Source of the DNA: Mortierella alpina
Lineage: Eukaryota > Mortierellomycota > Mortierellomycetes > Mortierellales > Mortierellaceae
NCBI GenBank assembly: GCA_029449245.1
Contig: JANATF010000011.1
Coordinates: forward strand, 1 to 64,000
Length of the DNA stretch: 64,000 nucleotides
Direction of reading: 5' to 3'
In this document: positions 9,301-17,547 of the stretch, piece by piece
Numbering within the stretch: the first letter of the stretch is position 1
How the letters are laid out: the number at the start of each line of letters is the position of its first letter
Made by a program: the position numbers and the translations under genes
The notes under the pieces: generated by a model
Databases searched by the model: none
Told to the model about the DNA's origin: nothing
Seen by the model: the letters and a program-made list of their open reading frames with translations, nothing else

Positions 9301-10126
9301 AGTGCATGTGGCTCAAGAGGCGGCCACCAGACTTAGCTGTTATTGAAGAGGGGGCGAACCCTCGACAAGACCAGACGACATTGCAGCCACGGTGCAGAAA
9401 GTGCAAGTCGTTGGTGCGCCAGTTGATGTCGGGGTTGATGGTTGTGAGCCATGGCTTTCCGAGAATCAAATCGTATGATTTAAGAGGGTAGAGAAGGGGG
9501 TCGAGGTTGTCGGAGTAATTGTCGCGGGTGAGGGTGATGGGAACGGTGTGTTGAGTGATGGAGGAAGAGCCGTCAGGGAGGACAATGGGAATGGGGTTGC
9601 GTGAATGGAGAGGAAGTGAATGTCGTTTTTGAAAGGAGGAGCTGATGACGTTACCCTCAGCACCGCCATCGATGAGGATGCGTGCAGGGTGTCCATTGAT
9701 CGAGCCAATGAATGTGAGCAGTGTGCGCTCGGCCTCAGTCACTGTGAAGGACTGCAGCCGGACAGCACGCTTGTTCATACGTCTCAGTTTGCTCTTGGTG
9801 AGCACGGGTGCAGACGCGGTTGAGGAGAGTGGGTCCAGGTCCGTCTTCTCAGGCAATCTAAACACCACAGATGGGTCATGGCAAGGTTGCGCAACAGGGG
9901 GCGTGGGGTTGGGGGCGGGGTGAGTATCCAGAGTATCATTCTCGTTTGCAAGTGAGGGAGCGAGCATAGGCAGGTGGCAAGCATTCAGTTCAGGAGCAAT
10001 TTTATTTGCAGAAATAGAACAGACACTTGCCTGGGAGCAGGTCTCACTCCCTTTGTCCAGAGGAGAAAGGGAGGGGGCTTCAGCGATCAAGTCCTGGACT
10101 AAGCCTGACCGCTGGGGGCGTTTCCC
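6311..10126 (-). CDS. pol: Retrotransposon Pol polyprotein (PR-RT-RNase H-IN-chromodomain), made by -1 frameshift
   Basis: Pol is read in the -1 frame relative to gag and has no ATG at its head; entry is expected at the slippery site 10120-10126. About 1,260 codons follow position 10090. Counting from there: an aspartic protease around residue 141 with DGGA in place of the usual DSGA/DTGA; reverse transcriptase ~360-530 with KLDLLSGYH and YLDD (Asp488/489); RNase H ~630-750 with EADAS; integrase zinc finger H836/H843/C873/C876; integrase core D906, D967, E1003 with exactly 35 residues between the last two; and a C-terminal chromodomain (~1205-1255; LTLWKGY, ATWEP) expected to steer insertion toward particular histone marks. 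It is intact to TAA at 6311. Confidence 0.95.
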   Translation of the reverse strand, partial: GKRPQRSGLVQDLIAEAPSLSPLDKGSETCSQASVCSISANKIAPELNACHLPMLAPSLANENDTLDTHPAPNPTPPVAQPCHDPSVVFRLPEKTDLDPLSSTASAPVLTKSKLRRMNKRAVRLQSFTVTEAERTLLTFIGSINGHPARILIDGGAEGNVISSSFQKRHSLPLHSRNPIPIVLPDGSSSITQHTVPITLTRDNYSDNLDPLLYPLKSYDLILGKPWLTTINPDINWRTNDLHFLHRGCNVVWSCRGFAPSSITAKSGGRLLSHMHFHSLAAQPGNEVFLALVKTTSANTPSTPPVPADVLPILDEFRDVFPTSLPDGLPPDRGDAMKIDTDPTADPPVRPVIRLSIAELDELRKQLDELLKKKFIKPSTSPYGAPVLFVKKKDGSLRMCVDYRGLNRITRKNRHPLPRIDELIDRFRGAKFFTKLDLLSGYHQQRVYEPHTHKTAFRCRYGHFEFNVVPFGLTNAPASFSNMMFNVFDPILDKWVVIYLDDILIYSKTKEEHLDHIRSALTLLRKHGLYVKLSKCSFMQEETEFLGHVISKDGIHTNAGLVRAIREWPRPSKQKDVQQFIGLAQFYQQYIDGFADIALPLTGLLGEGVPFSWDPDKERAFTALKDAISKAPVLRIFDPDLATTVEADASGFAVGAVLFQTDEHGVSRPVAFTSRKMNSAEKNYPTHEQELLAVVHALKTWRYYLDGSHFVVYTDHATLRHFPTQPKLTRRQARWMELLQEYDFDFKYKRGADNIVPDALSRRPDHREPDPVALHSLAVQLDPGLRQRLIDSYPDDPKLGPIYESCLQGSCPQRYSLHENLLFVERHGTNLVCIPQKSDIRLSLLHDAHDSAIAGHLGFDKTYEQLRRAAYWPRIARDTRTYVETCESCQRNKPSRQRPAGLLQPLEIPEQRWDTVTMDFIVQLPRTPRGFDAITVFVDKLSKQVHFVASKTTDTAPDVARIFFDNIFRLHGMPTSIVSDRDTKFTSHFWKELHRLMDVKLAMSTAFHPQTDGQTERANQTLEIMLRAFVDQQQTNWDLLLTAAEFAYNNTTNATTGFSPFFLNAGFHPRVPASLLLPRSTLVPTVETFMANQHTSLTIAKEAIALAQERQAKNADTRRRDHKFKVGDQVLLNTDHITVAADQNQPSRKLQPRFIGPYTLLEQHSPVSFRVELPPTMKIHDVFHVDRLQEYKPSPEALGPRAPAMPPPEIIDGEEEYEAEAILEYRRYRRQHQFLTLWKGYPRSSATWEPLDNLTHCSELIDEFKTTHGIHF
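10081..10126 (-). promoter_or_regulatory. Programmed -1 ribosomal frameshift signal at the gag/pol junction
   Basis: On the minus strand the gag frame reads tc[G GGA AAC], a canonical X_XXY_YYZ heptamer at 10126-10120. Five bases downstream (GCCCC) starts an 11-bp stem: CAGCGGTCAGG (10114-10104) pairs with CTTGATCGCTG (10091-10081), with two G-U pairs, around a 12-nt loop that contains the gag TAG. After a one-base slip the reading continues into pol with no stop. Slippery site, 5-nt spacer and stable hairpin match the standard architecture. Efficiency is not visible from sequence. Confidence 0.9.
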
Positions 10127-11031
10127 GAAGGAGCGCCCTCGTTGGTTTCAATGAAATTGGCGCAAACACCTTCCCACGATTGATGTCCGCTCTTGCGGCA
10201 TCTGAAACAACCGCCCGTTTCAATGAGGCGTTGGCGCTCTGCAGGGGTCAGGCGGGGGGTGGGCGCCCAGTTGTTGCGGTTGTTGCTATTGTTGTAACGG
10301 TTGTTGCTGGGGCGAGGGCGTTGCTGGTTGTTGGGGCGGTAACCGTGTTGTTGCTGGGCCTGCATGATGGCGTTGACTACAACCTGGATGTTGTCGATGT
10401 CCATGGCCATTGGGTTGTGGCGTGGTGGGGCGAGGGGGGTCGCAGAGGAGGAGCTGGTGCCGATGAAGTTAGTGTAATATTCAGCAGCGTTAATCACATC
10501 CTCGATGTTCGCGGTCGCTAGCTGCATGTTGGCGAAGATCATGCGGTGTAGCTCGGGTGTGAGCCCTTGCATGAACACCGTGCGACCGAACTCCTCGACG
10601 GCAACGTTTAGTCCTCCTGCACCCTCAGGGGTTAGTACCGCTATGAGCCGGCGGAATCTGGTGACATACTCCGCCAAGGTGGAGGTCATCTTAATGCGTA
10701 GGAGCTCTGCACGCACAGACTCAATGAAGTTGCGAGGGCGAAAGGCTTCGCGAAAGCTGCTGACGAAGATGTCGATATGGGTGTCGTCGGGCAATCGTAG
10801 GCCTTCCCACCAGAGAGCGGCTGGCCCTTTGAGGAGCATCACCGAGTGCAGGGTACGCTCGGCGACGGGGACATGAGCGCCGATGAGGTATCGGCGGAGG
10901 GTGGCTAACCAGGCTTCGCACTTGAAGCCATCGCGCTCTCCCTCGTATGGCTCGGGGGAACGTATTTTAATTGCTGGCATGGTGGCATTCTCGGGGATGG
11001 GGGTCGCGAAGAGGGAGACGAAGGCGGTCAT
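10099..11031 (-). CDS. gag: Retrotransposon Gag nucleocapsid protein
   Basis: 310 codons from ATG at 11031 to TAG at 10099. The central ~170 residues (LKGPAALWWEGL, FREAFRP, LAEYVTRFRRL) match the Ty3/Gypsy retrotransposon Gag fold that builds virus-like particles. A flexible Asn/Arg/Pro-rich segment follows, then one zinc knuckle with C275, C278, H283 and C290. The spacing is CX2CX4HX6C instead of the standard CX2CX4HX4C. The last codons contain the slippery heptamer through which some ribosomes shift into pol. The 5' leader from the LTR to the ATG is about 190 nt. Confidence 0.93.
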   Translation of the reverse strand: MTAFVSLFATPIPENATMPAIKIRSPEPYEGERDGFKCEAWLATLRRYLIGAHVPVAERTLHSVMLLKGPAALWWEGLRLPDDTHIDIFVSSFREAFRPRNFIESVRAELLRIKMTSTLAEYVTRFRRLIAVLTPEGAGGLNVAVEEFGRTVFMQGLTPELHRMIFANMQLATANIEDVINAAEYYTNFIGTSSSSATPLAPPRHNPMAMDIDNIQVVVNAIMQAQQQHGYRPNNQQRPRPSNNRYNNSNNRNNWAPTPRLTPAERQRLIETGGCFRCRKSGHQSWEGVCANFIETNEGAPSGNAPSGQA

Positions 11032-11207
11032 CGTGAGGCGTTCGAGGCGCGAAGTGAGGAGGTCGATGGGGTCAGGGGTGAACAGGGTGATGGCAGGGTG
11101 TTGGGTTCAGGGTGTCGGGTTCAGGGTGTCAGGGTCAAGGTGATACGGTAGGAAAGCAGTGTCAGGGTCTGGGGCTAGGTGAGGTCAGAGTGTCGGTGGT
11201 CAAGGAA

Positions 11208-11219
11208 CCTTTGCTACCA
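11208..11219 (-). promoter_or_regulatory. Primer-binding site, probably initiator tRNA-Met
   Basis: On the minus strand TGGTAGCAAAGG follows the 5' LTR with no spacer. TGG pairs with the CCA tail, and TGGTAGC resembles the complement of eukaryotic initiator tRNA-Met 3' ends, as in many fungal LTR elements. The host tRNA is not in the window, so the match is inferred. Confidence 0.75.
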
Positions 11220-11320
11220 TGTAGCAGGGATCGGGTCTGATAGCTGGAAAAGAGTTGTATTTGTACTAATGATCTAACCTAGACTATATACTGGTTGTGA
11301 CTACTGGTACTACTGTTACA
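11220..11320 (-). repeat. 5' LTR of the retrotransposon (101 bp)
   Basis: Identical to the LTR at 6200-6300. In the element's direction it starts TGTAACAGTAG and ends CCTGCTACA. An internal TATATA-containing stretch (around 11283-11292) is a plausible core promoter for the genomic RNA. Confidence 0.96.
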
Positions 11321-11325
11321 GCTTG
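11321..11325. repeat. Right 5-bp target duplication GCTTG
   Basis: Partner of 6195-6199; it directly follows the CA end of the LTR. Confidence 0.9.
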
Positions 11326-11707
11326 ACTCATTCACCAACTGCATTGACATTCCTTGTGCTCACGATGAGCTTTTCTTCTCTTATGTGTAACCACAGCATA
11401 CACGGGCGTTTCTGTACTTCGCGACGCAGCGTCTTCGGCTGAGTGGCTCGAGAAAAGTGATTTTATGCTCTGCAGAAGCTTTTCTTTTCTTTCCTCCTCT
11501 CTTCGCTACTTGTTCACCTCTTTTCAGCAGCACGGAAGGTAAGCTTCATCTCTTTTGATACTCTACTCAAGCACATCCTTCGTCAAAGTCATGCCACTGC
11601 AGCTCAACAAACTCTGTTTTCTTGAAATGAGGAATGAGCCAGCTCAATTGACAAGCTTTTTTGTTTGGCTTTTTCTCATTTCCTCAGTGTCGCTAGCAAG
11701 ATGGAAG

Positions 11708-11880
11708 ACAAGGCAGCGGGCGACCTCTCGCTATAACAAACCGAGGGCAAGGCAGCGGGTCCACTTCCCCGCTGGCTAAATATGGAAGGCAAGGTAGCGG
11801 GATAATCACTTCTTCGCTCTACAAGAGCAAAGTGAAAGTGGAGTCAACCACTATAAAAAACAGTGGAGTCAACCACTTCA
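11708..11880. repeat. Motif cluster: three GCAAGGCAGCGGG copies, then two GTGGAGTCAACCAC copies
   Basis: Near-identical 13-mers (ACAAGGCAGCGGG, GCAAGGCAGCGGG, GCAAGGTAGCGGG) lie at 11708, 11747 and 11789, about 40 bp apart. GTGGAGTCAACCAC occurs at about 11839 and 11863; it is a partial palindrome, each copy followed by a T/A-rich run (TATAAAAAA, TTCAAAAAA). The arrangement resembles repeated protein-binding sites before a TATA-like box, but no confident gene follows. Confidence 0.5.
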
Positions 11881-12879
11881 AAAAACACTCTCTCTTTCTC
11901 ACAGCAGCATATGAAGACGGTGGCGCAACGCAGAAGGTAAGAAGCGAGATTATCTGGAATGCGGCTTTCAATGAGGATTGGCTCTTTATGTTGTCTTCTA
12001 ACCCACAGACGTTTGCTCTACGTTTATTATCTTCCTCTCAGTACGCCCAGAATATCGGTCGGTCGGCCAGCGAGGACAAAGCGCAAAGGAAGAGTGTCGT
12101 TGAAAGCGAACCCCACTTTTGGTGGATGGTAACTTGGTAAGTAACTTGGTAGGACCAGTTGACCTTGGATTTATACTTTTGAATGAGGATGATTCATCTC
12201 TATGTTGGGTTTATTGAACAAGCATCTAACAACTCTCTCTACGGTACTACCACCCTGTAGACTTCGCCGTACGTGTACAGACGGTCTTTTTCAAGAGGCA
12301 GGGCCCTCTAATAACCGCTGTTGTTCCACAATCCTAGGGTAAGTGCTTTCTGGTCATAGTGTTGGTGTCCAGCCAGTGTCTGTACAATTTGCCAGTGCCT
12401 ACGCGAGGGTCTTGGTCAGTTGCCTAGGCGAGTGCTATTTCCAAGGCTCAGTCACTGTAAGAATCAGATGCAATAGCCAGCGTAGATGTGAGTGTCGACA
12501 GCAACTGGGCCAAAGAGGGTGTCAAAGCGAGCGCAATTGTCAGTGCTGGCGTGGACGCCGGACAGAGAGCCTTAAACCGTGTTCTCCGGAGCCTGTAGTA
12601 GTCAAAGACTAACACTTTTTTCATCGCACTCTATCCCCCGAGTATGTGTAGCGCTTTTCCAGTGCGTCGAGTCGGAAGGTGGACTAGCTGTGGTCACGAC
12701 CTCATTCCAGCATGCTGCAGTACCTGCCACATTACCGGAACGGGTTGTTGATTGCGGCTGGCTACTTTCCAGACTCGTCGCACTGGTTCAGCTGGAACGG
12801 TCGAAATCTCGGATCCTTGTCTACAGGTACGTTTCGCGAATCACTCCAGACATCTCGTGTTCGTGAAAGAGAAGATCCA

Positions 12880-15120
12880 TCTCGCCAGGGTGGCATAAAA
12901 GAGAAGGGGTTAACCAACGGGAACTTTGGAGAAAAAGGCATGGCTGGGCTGGAGAGTAAAGGCATTGGAGCAGCGTAGGCAGGGGAGTTGTGATCCGGAA
13001 GAGATGAGCAAAGGCGAGGTGGATCTGAAGGTAGGGGCACTTTTTTTTTCTTTTGCAGTGGTCCGAAGGGAATTCATGAGGTTGAAGCGAGTGAGGAATG
13101 TGCTGAGAGATGGGGGAGAAAGTGATGAGCACCGTGCCATCGGTGTGTGAGATGTGAAGGAAGAGATGTGCTGAAAAAAGAGGCAAAGAAGAGAGAGAAA
13201 AATGGATGAGATGGTAGATCTAGGCCTGTGTTGGTGACAATCGTTGAAGTGCAAGGGGAATAAAGGTGGGAAAAGATTCAGGGTCTTGCATCATCAAGGG
13301 AGAGTAAAGATGAAGCAAGGTTGGGTGAGAGATGGTGTCGAGTTTTTGTTTGTTCCATGCTGAAGCGAGTAAGGTGCCTGTAGAGGAAATGAACGCGAGA
13401 TTCTGTGAGAAAGCTACAGACGATCAATGGCGCGGTGATGAGCAGTGTGTGAGAGAGACAGTGAGGGCCAGTGAGTGCAGAGACTGGCTGCGAAGAAGAG
13501 TGTTAGGGTAGTGTCAACTCAAGACGCGAGTGAGATGATTCGGGGTGAGAAGAACACGCTAAGTGAGGGATGTCGGACTTGTTTGTGCAAGCAAGAGATG
13601 AAAGGGTGCGCAACTAATAGCGAAGCGGCTGATGTCATAAAGAGAAAGGTAAATCGAGTGAGATTGAGGAGCGGTGTAGCTTTGTGTCGGAGCCAATGTG
13701 ATCAGTGATCAGTTAAAGACGATGTGCGAGGAGCAAGAAAGCGGTGAAGGAAAGAGAAATCGAAGTGAGGAGAGAAGCGAGATGGTTCTTTCCTGAGGTT
13801 GCGTGTGCTCTGGTGAGAGAAGAGGGGAAATAGATTCTCAAGAGGTGACTCGCTGAATTGAACGAGAGGAAGGGTGATGGTGGCAGGCGTGAGGAGCATG
13901 GTACGATACTGTGGATCAACAAATCATCACGCCCAAGGACAGGTACTCGGGACTACGGTCTGAGTGCATGAGAGTGACAGTGAGGGTAGAGACGGCCTGC
14001 GAAGAACAGCAGATGGAAAGTGTCAGCTGAAATAGAGGAACAGACAAGAAGAAAAGCGCAGAGAGGGATGTACAGCAGATTGAAGTACAAGTGAGAGGTG
14101 AAAGGTGTGCAATGGCAAAACCCAAAAAAAAAAAATCGGTGAGTTTGACTGTGCCTTTGTGAACGAAGAACGGCCACTTTCGGTAAGAGTGAGGGCGGAG
14201 TACTTTTGCGATTTTTCAGAGGTGACGAAAGAAACGGTGGTTGAGTGCTGTGTAGGTGCTGTGGGAAGAGCGCGCAGCTGGTTGAGGTGGCCACTGGTGG
14301 GTTGTCAATATAAAAAGAAAGATTGAACAGCAACGATAGTGAGGGGTAAAGACGGCCTGCGAGGGACAGTAGTTGGGTAGTGTTAGTAGCGCGTGAGGCG
14401 GACATGAACAGATAAGAAGAGAGCAATGAGAGGGATGAAGGGCTTGAGGCACAAGTGAAAGATGAAAGGTATGCAATGGCAAACAAATAAAACGTTCGGT
14501 GAGCTTGACTGTGCCGCTGTGAAGAAAGAGAGGGTTACAGTCGGCAAGAGTGAAGGTGAATGTGCGCTTGATCAAAGTCGGCATGAACAACTCTGACTGA
14601 GAAAGTGGTGAGGATGGAGAGTGAGTGAGTGAGTGACAGAGACATAGGAGAGTGTGCTTGCTTTTGAGGTGGCCTGCGCTGTGGTGAGTGTCGTCGACGG
14701 CGAAGAAGAAGAGTCGAAAGAATCAAGAGAGAAGGGGGTGAAGGTCGAAAAGAGTGGTGGGAAGAATAGTAAGTGGATGGGGGTGTGGATGTGAAAGAGC
14801 AGCCATGGGAGAGGAAGCAGACCGCGAATGACACTGTTAGGCAGTGTCAGGTCACAACGTGCGTGAAGTGAATATCGAAGGGCTTGGAAGAAACGCGCAG
14901 AGAGATGGAAGTAAGCTTGAAAGCGGACGCGAGAGAGAAAGGTGTGGGATGGCGATAGGTTCCACTGGTACTGTAGAAAGAGATCATTGCTCTCAAGGCG
15001 GTCGTGAAAAAGGTGAATGAGGAGCAGGTGAAGACGGTCGCGAGAGTGTCGGCGAGTTTTTTGTTCAACGTGAATGAGAAGAGTGAGAGGAGGGGAATGA
15101 GCTTGCGCCAAAGTTGCGTT
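12880..15120. repeat. Purine-rich degenerate tandem repeat block
   Basis: The plus strand is strongly A/G-rich for over 2 kb. Related segments recur: GAGACGGCCTGCGAAGAACAG-like sequence near 13998 and 14350 (about 355 bp apart), with weaker relatives near 13480 and 14810. Each is followed by an AGTGTxAG motif, AAGAGAG-type runs and, in two copies, GTGAAAGATGAAAGGTxTGCAATGGCAAA. Copies are well diverged. Ser/Leu/Phe-rich frames on the minus strand are translations of this bias and are rejected as genes. Confidence 0.6.
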
Positions 15121-15896
15121 CTCACGGCTAGCTCTACCCCAGGTAGTCTACTCTGTCAAATAGTTGGCCAGGGGTCCTGGGGTGCCTCGGAACCTGTGGG
15201 CGAGGGTGCAGGTCAAAGAGTGAAAAAGGCCTGCTGGGGGACTGTTGTTTTCCTCTGACTTCCTTTTTCTTTTTTCTTTTTTTTTTCCTCCTCTGGCTCC
15301 TTCTCTTTCCCACTCGCTCCCTTCCGTGGCACCACGCTCTGCCTTTCTGCAAACAGAGTCAACCACGAGAAGGGTCTCCTACCACGACCGCCCATAGCGC
15401 ATACTCAAAGGCGCCAAGCTCGTGAAGGACAAACGGGAGCTCGCCCCAACCATAAACACTTTTTTCTTGCAGCTGTCCCCTCCTCCTCCGCATCTCGCTC
15501 GCCCCACGAGACCGAGTCCCCAAGGCATTCGTTACAATGGGAGGGTACGTCGCTTCTTTCCTCACTCGCCCTCTCTCCTCCGTGGCATGCCGACAGGCAG
15601 GATAGCACAGGATGGCACCGCATGCACTTTGGCTAGTTTAACAACAATGTCTGCTCTGGTGATTTCCGGAATCTCCTCCAGGGACAAGCCTAATTGTGTG
15701 GCGTCGGCATAGCCTCTCAGCCAGGCTCTCAAAAGGACTACTGCCGCGCCTTGCAGCCTTTCGAGCAGGTGCCTGCTGGCATGCATGAAGGGTGATAGCG
15801 AGAGCTAAAGACAGAACCTGAGAAAGAAAAGACCGGCTGGACCAGAAGACTGAGGATCATGTGGACGTGGACTGCGTGGGATGCCCAGCGGGTCGT

Positions 15897-17547
15897 ATGG
15901 GACGAGCAGAGGACCGCACCCAAGAGAGCGCAAGCATATACTTACATCGCTTGCTTCTCGGATATCATAGAATCACATTGGTGGATACTCCAGCGGAACC
16001 AGAGCATGGCCTCAAGAGCCTTTCTCGTGCAGAGGTGTTGAACCACCTTGCGCTCGAAGCCAGTGCTCTTGTGGGTCATGCTCCAGCTTCACCTCACACC
16101 TCGACCTCAGACTTGTCTTCGGCCTCGTTCTCCATCTCGGATTTTCTTGTGCCAGGCTTGCAAACGAGGACCTGGGAGGACTGGCAGGTCGCCGACGAGC
16201 TAGACCCTTTTGCGTAAGTCGCAGTTGACGCTACTCTTGCTCCAAATGGACTTTTTGTGTGTCATGGTGTTAACGGGCATTCCTAAAAAAATACCACAAA
16301 TGTTTAGCACTGACATGAGCCAGCAGGACCTGTCTTCCGATCTTGCTTCGATGCAGTTTCAAATTGGCCTCGATGGCATGCTTCCAGGCACAATGTGGGA
16401 TTCGTCAGCCACCTTGGGTCTCCCCACAGATCAGGCGTATGACGAGTTGGTGTTCGACCTGGCGCCGTCCAACTTTACGACACCTGCAACCGTCAATATT
16501 GCGGATCTGATTGTCGGTCCCGACTCGATGGCTCCCTCGGTCTCACCTTTGGACCTCGCCATGCCCACCATGCCCGCCAGATTTCATATAGAGCAGGATC
16601 TTGCCCTCGCTAACTTTTATGGATTCGCGGACCCATCGCTCTCTTTCACCTCTGACAGTAGCTCGGACTTGAGCGACGCAGAATCATCGTCCGACGAAGG
16701 GGAGGACGAGACCGACGAAGATGATCAGGATCAGGATCAGGATCAGACCCTTCAGGATATCTCTCGCCTGGCTGAGGATGAATCTATCGACACTGTCCAT
16801 ACCCTGCCAAAGAATGCAGATATTACCATGTCTCTTGACAGCCTTGAGATGCCTCCTGTAGTCGCTCCTTCGCTCGAAGCAATGCCAGAGCAGCAGCAAC
16901 AGCAGCAGACCATCGCGGAAGACCCTAACAAGCGCCGCATGGAGGAAGCCCTCGTCGCACGGATCAGCAACGACTTGGGACCTGAGCACATGGCTGGCCT
17001 TTTTGAGATCCTAAAGGGTTCAGGCGGACAGTCAGCCTTGGACGAGGACGAGGAAATGGAAGTGGACTTGTCCTCACTGGACGAAACGACTTTGGTCGAG
17101 GTGTACCAGTATGTGGAGACGTGCTGTATGCAGACATTGGGATCTATTCTTGCGGCGGAGGAGCAAAAGCGGATCACCCTGGAGAAGGAGGCTATGGAGC
17201 AAAGTATGGCGGCTTGCATGGACAGGACACCTGAGCTCTCTCCGAGCCACTCATTATCGTCATGTTCACCTTCGCCCCCGCACCCTTCCTGCTATGAACC
17301 CTACAGCAGCAACAGGAGGCGATATGCGATGAGTGCGACATCTTGTGCCAGCTATCATGACCGCCATGATGTTGAGGAACAAGCGCAGGCACTTTGGATG
17401 GGAAGCCAGCACAAGTACAAGCGGAAAAGAGGCAACAAGAATGGTCCTGTTTGCATGGGTGGAGGCGGCACTGGAAAAGGACAAAGGATATCCATGATGC
17501 CTGAGGTGGAGGAGGACAATGAGGAGATTGACATCATGGGGATCTAG
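15897..17547 (+). CDS. NET-domain-like acidic protein, possible chromatin/transcription adaptor
   Basis: Two exons, 15897-16213 and 16308-17547, joined by a GT-AG intron, give about 518 residues. Roughly residues 310-380 resemble the NET (extra-terminal) domain of BET proteins: a helix RRMEEALVARISNDL, a middle helix, then EEMEVDLSSLDETTLVEVYQYVETC, matching the family's pattern of an acidic IDF-like strand and a final L..Y(V) helix. No bromodomain is seen. A Ser/Asp/Glu-rich stretch with DQDQDQ precedes it, a poly-Gln run lies just upstream of the domain, and basic residues (KYKRKRG) near the C-terminus could be a nuclear signal. The same frame is open upstream to 15822, so the true start or an extra 5' exon is uncertain. 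It is the first supported gene after the subtelomere. Confidence 0.75.

Larger units (their letters stand above)
6200..11320 (-). mobile_element. Complete Ty3/Gypsy chromovirus-type LTR retrotransposon
   Basis: A 5,121-bp element in minus orientation, bounded by identical 101-bp LTRs (6200-6300 and 11220-11320) that begin TG and end CA. It is flanked by a 5-bp duplication GCTTG (6195-6199 and 11321-11325). In its own direction the order is 5' LTR, primer-binding site, gag, -1 frameshift signal, pol (protease, reverse transcriptase, RNase H, integrase, chromodomain), polypurine tract, 3' LTR. RT-RNase H-integrase order and the terminal chromodomain place it in the Ty3/Gypsy chromovirus lineage. 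No stops interrupt either reading frame, and LTR identity implies a recent insertion. LTRs of about 100 bp are short for this group. Confidence 0.96.
11326..15896. other. Gene-poor subtelomeric block
   Basis: About 4.6 kb with only short, overlapping, low-complexity frames on both strands. Contents visible: three spaced copies of a GGCAAGGCAGCGGG motif and two copies of GTGGAGTCAACCAC before A-rich/TATAAAA sequence (11.7-11.9 kb); a frame at 11832-12140 and a Cys/Arg-rich frame at 12343-12612 that I could not identify; a purine-rich degenerate repeat block at about 12.9-15.1 kb; and a pyrimidine-rich stretch at 15.24-15.35 kb. No gene is supported. Decayed genes may underlie parts of it. Confidence 0.6.

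Noticed and set aside
12343-12612. 89-codon Cys/Arg-rich frame, possible small secreted protein
   Set aside because: No signal peptide, irregular Cys spacing, embedded in repeat-rich DNA; not enough to call a gene.
13953-15125. Several minus-strand frames of 90-180 codons
   Set aside because: Ser/Leu/Phe/His-rich translations of a purine-rich plus strand; no domain and no consistent splice pattern.
15562-15786. 74-codon minus-strand frame with protein-like composition
   Set aside because: Looks somewhat like protein (LSLEEIPEITRADIVVKLAKV) but is short, isolated and has no recognisable partner exons.
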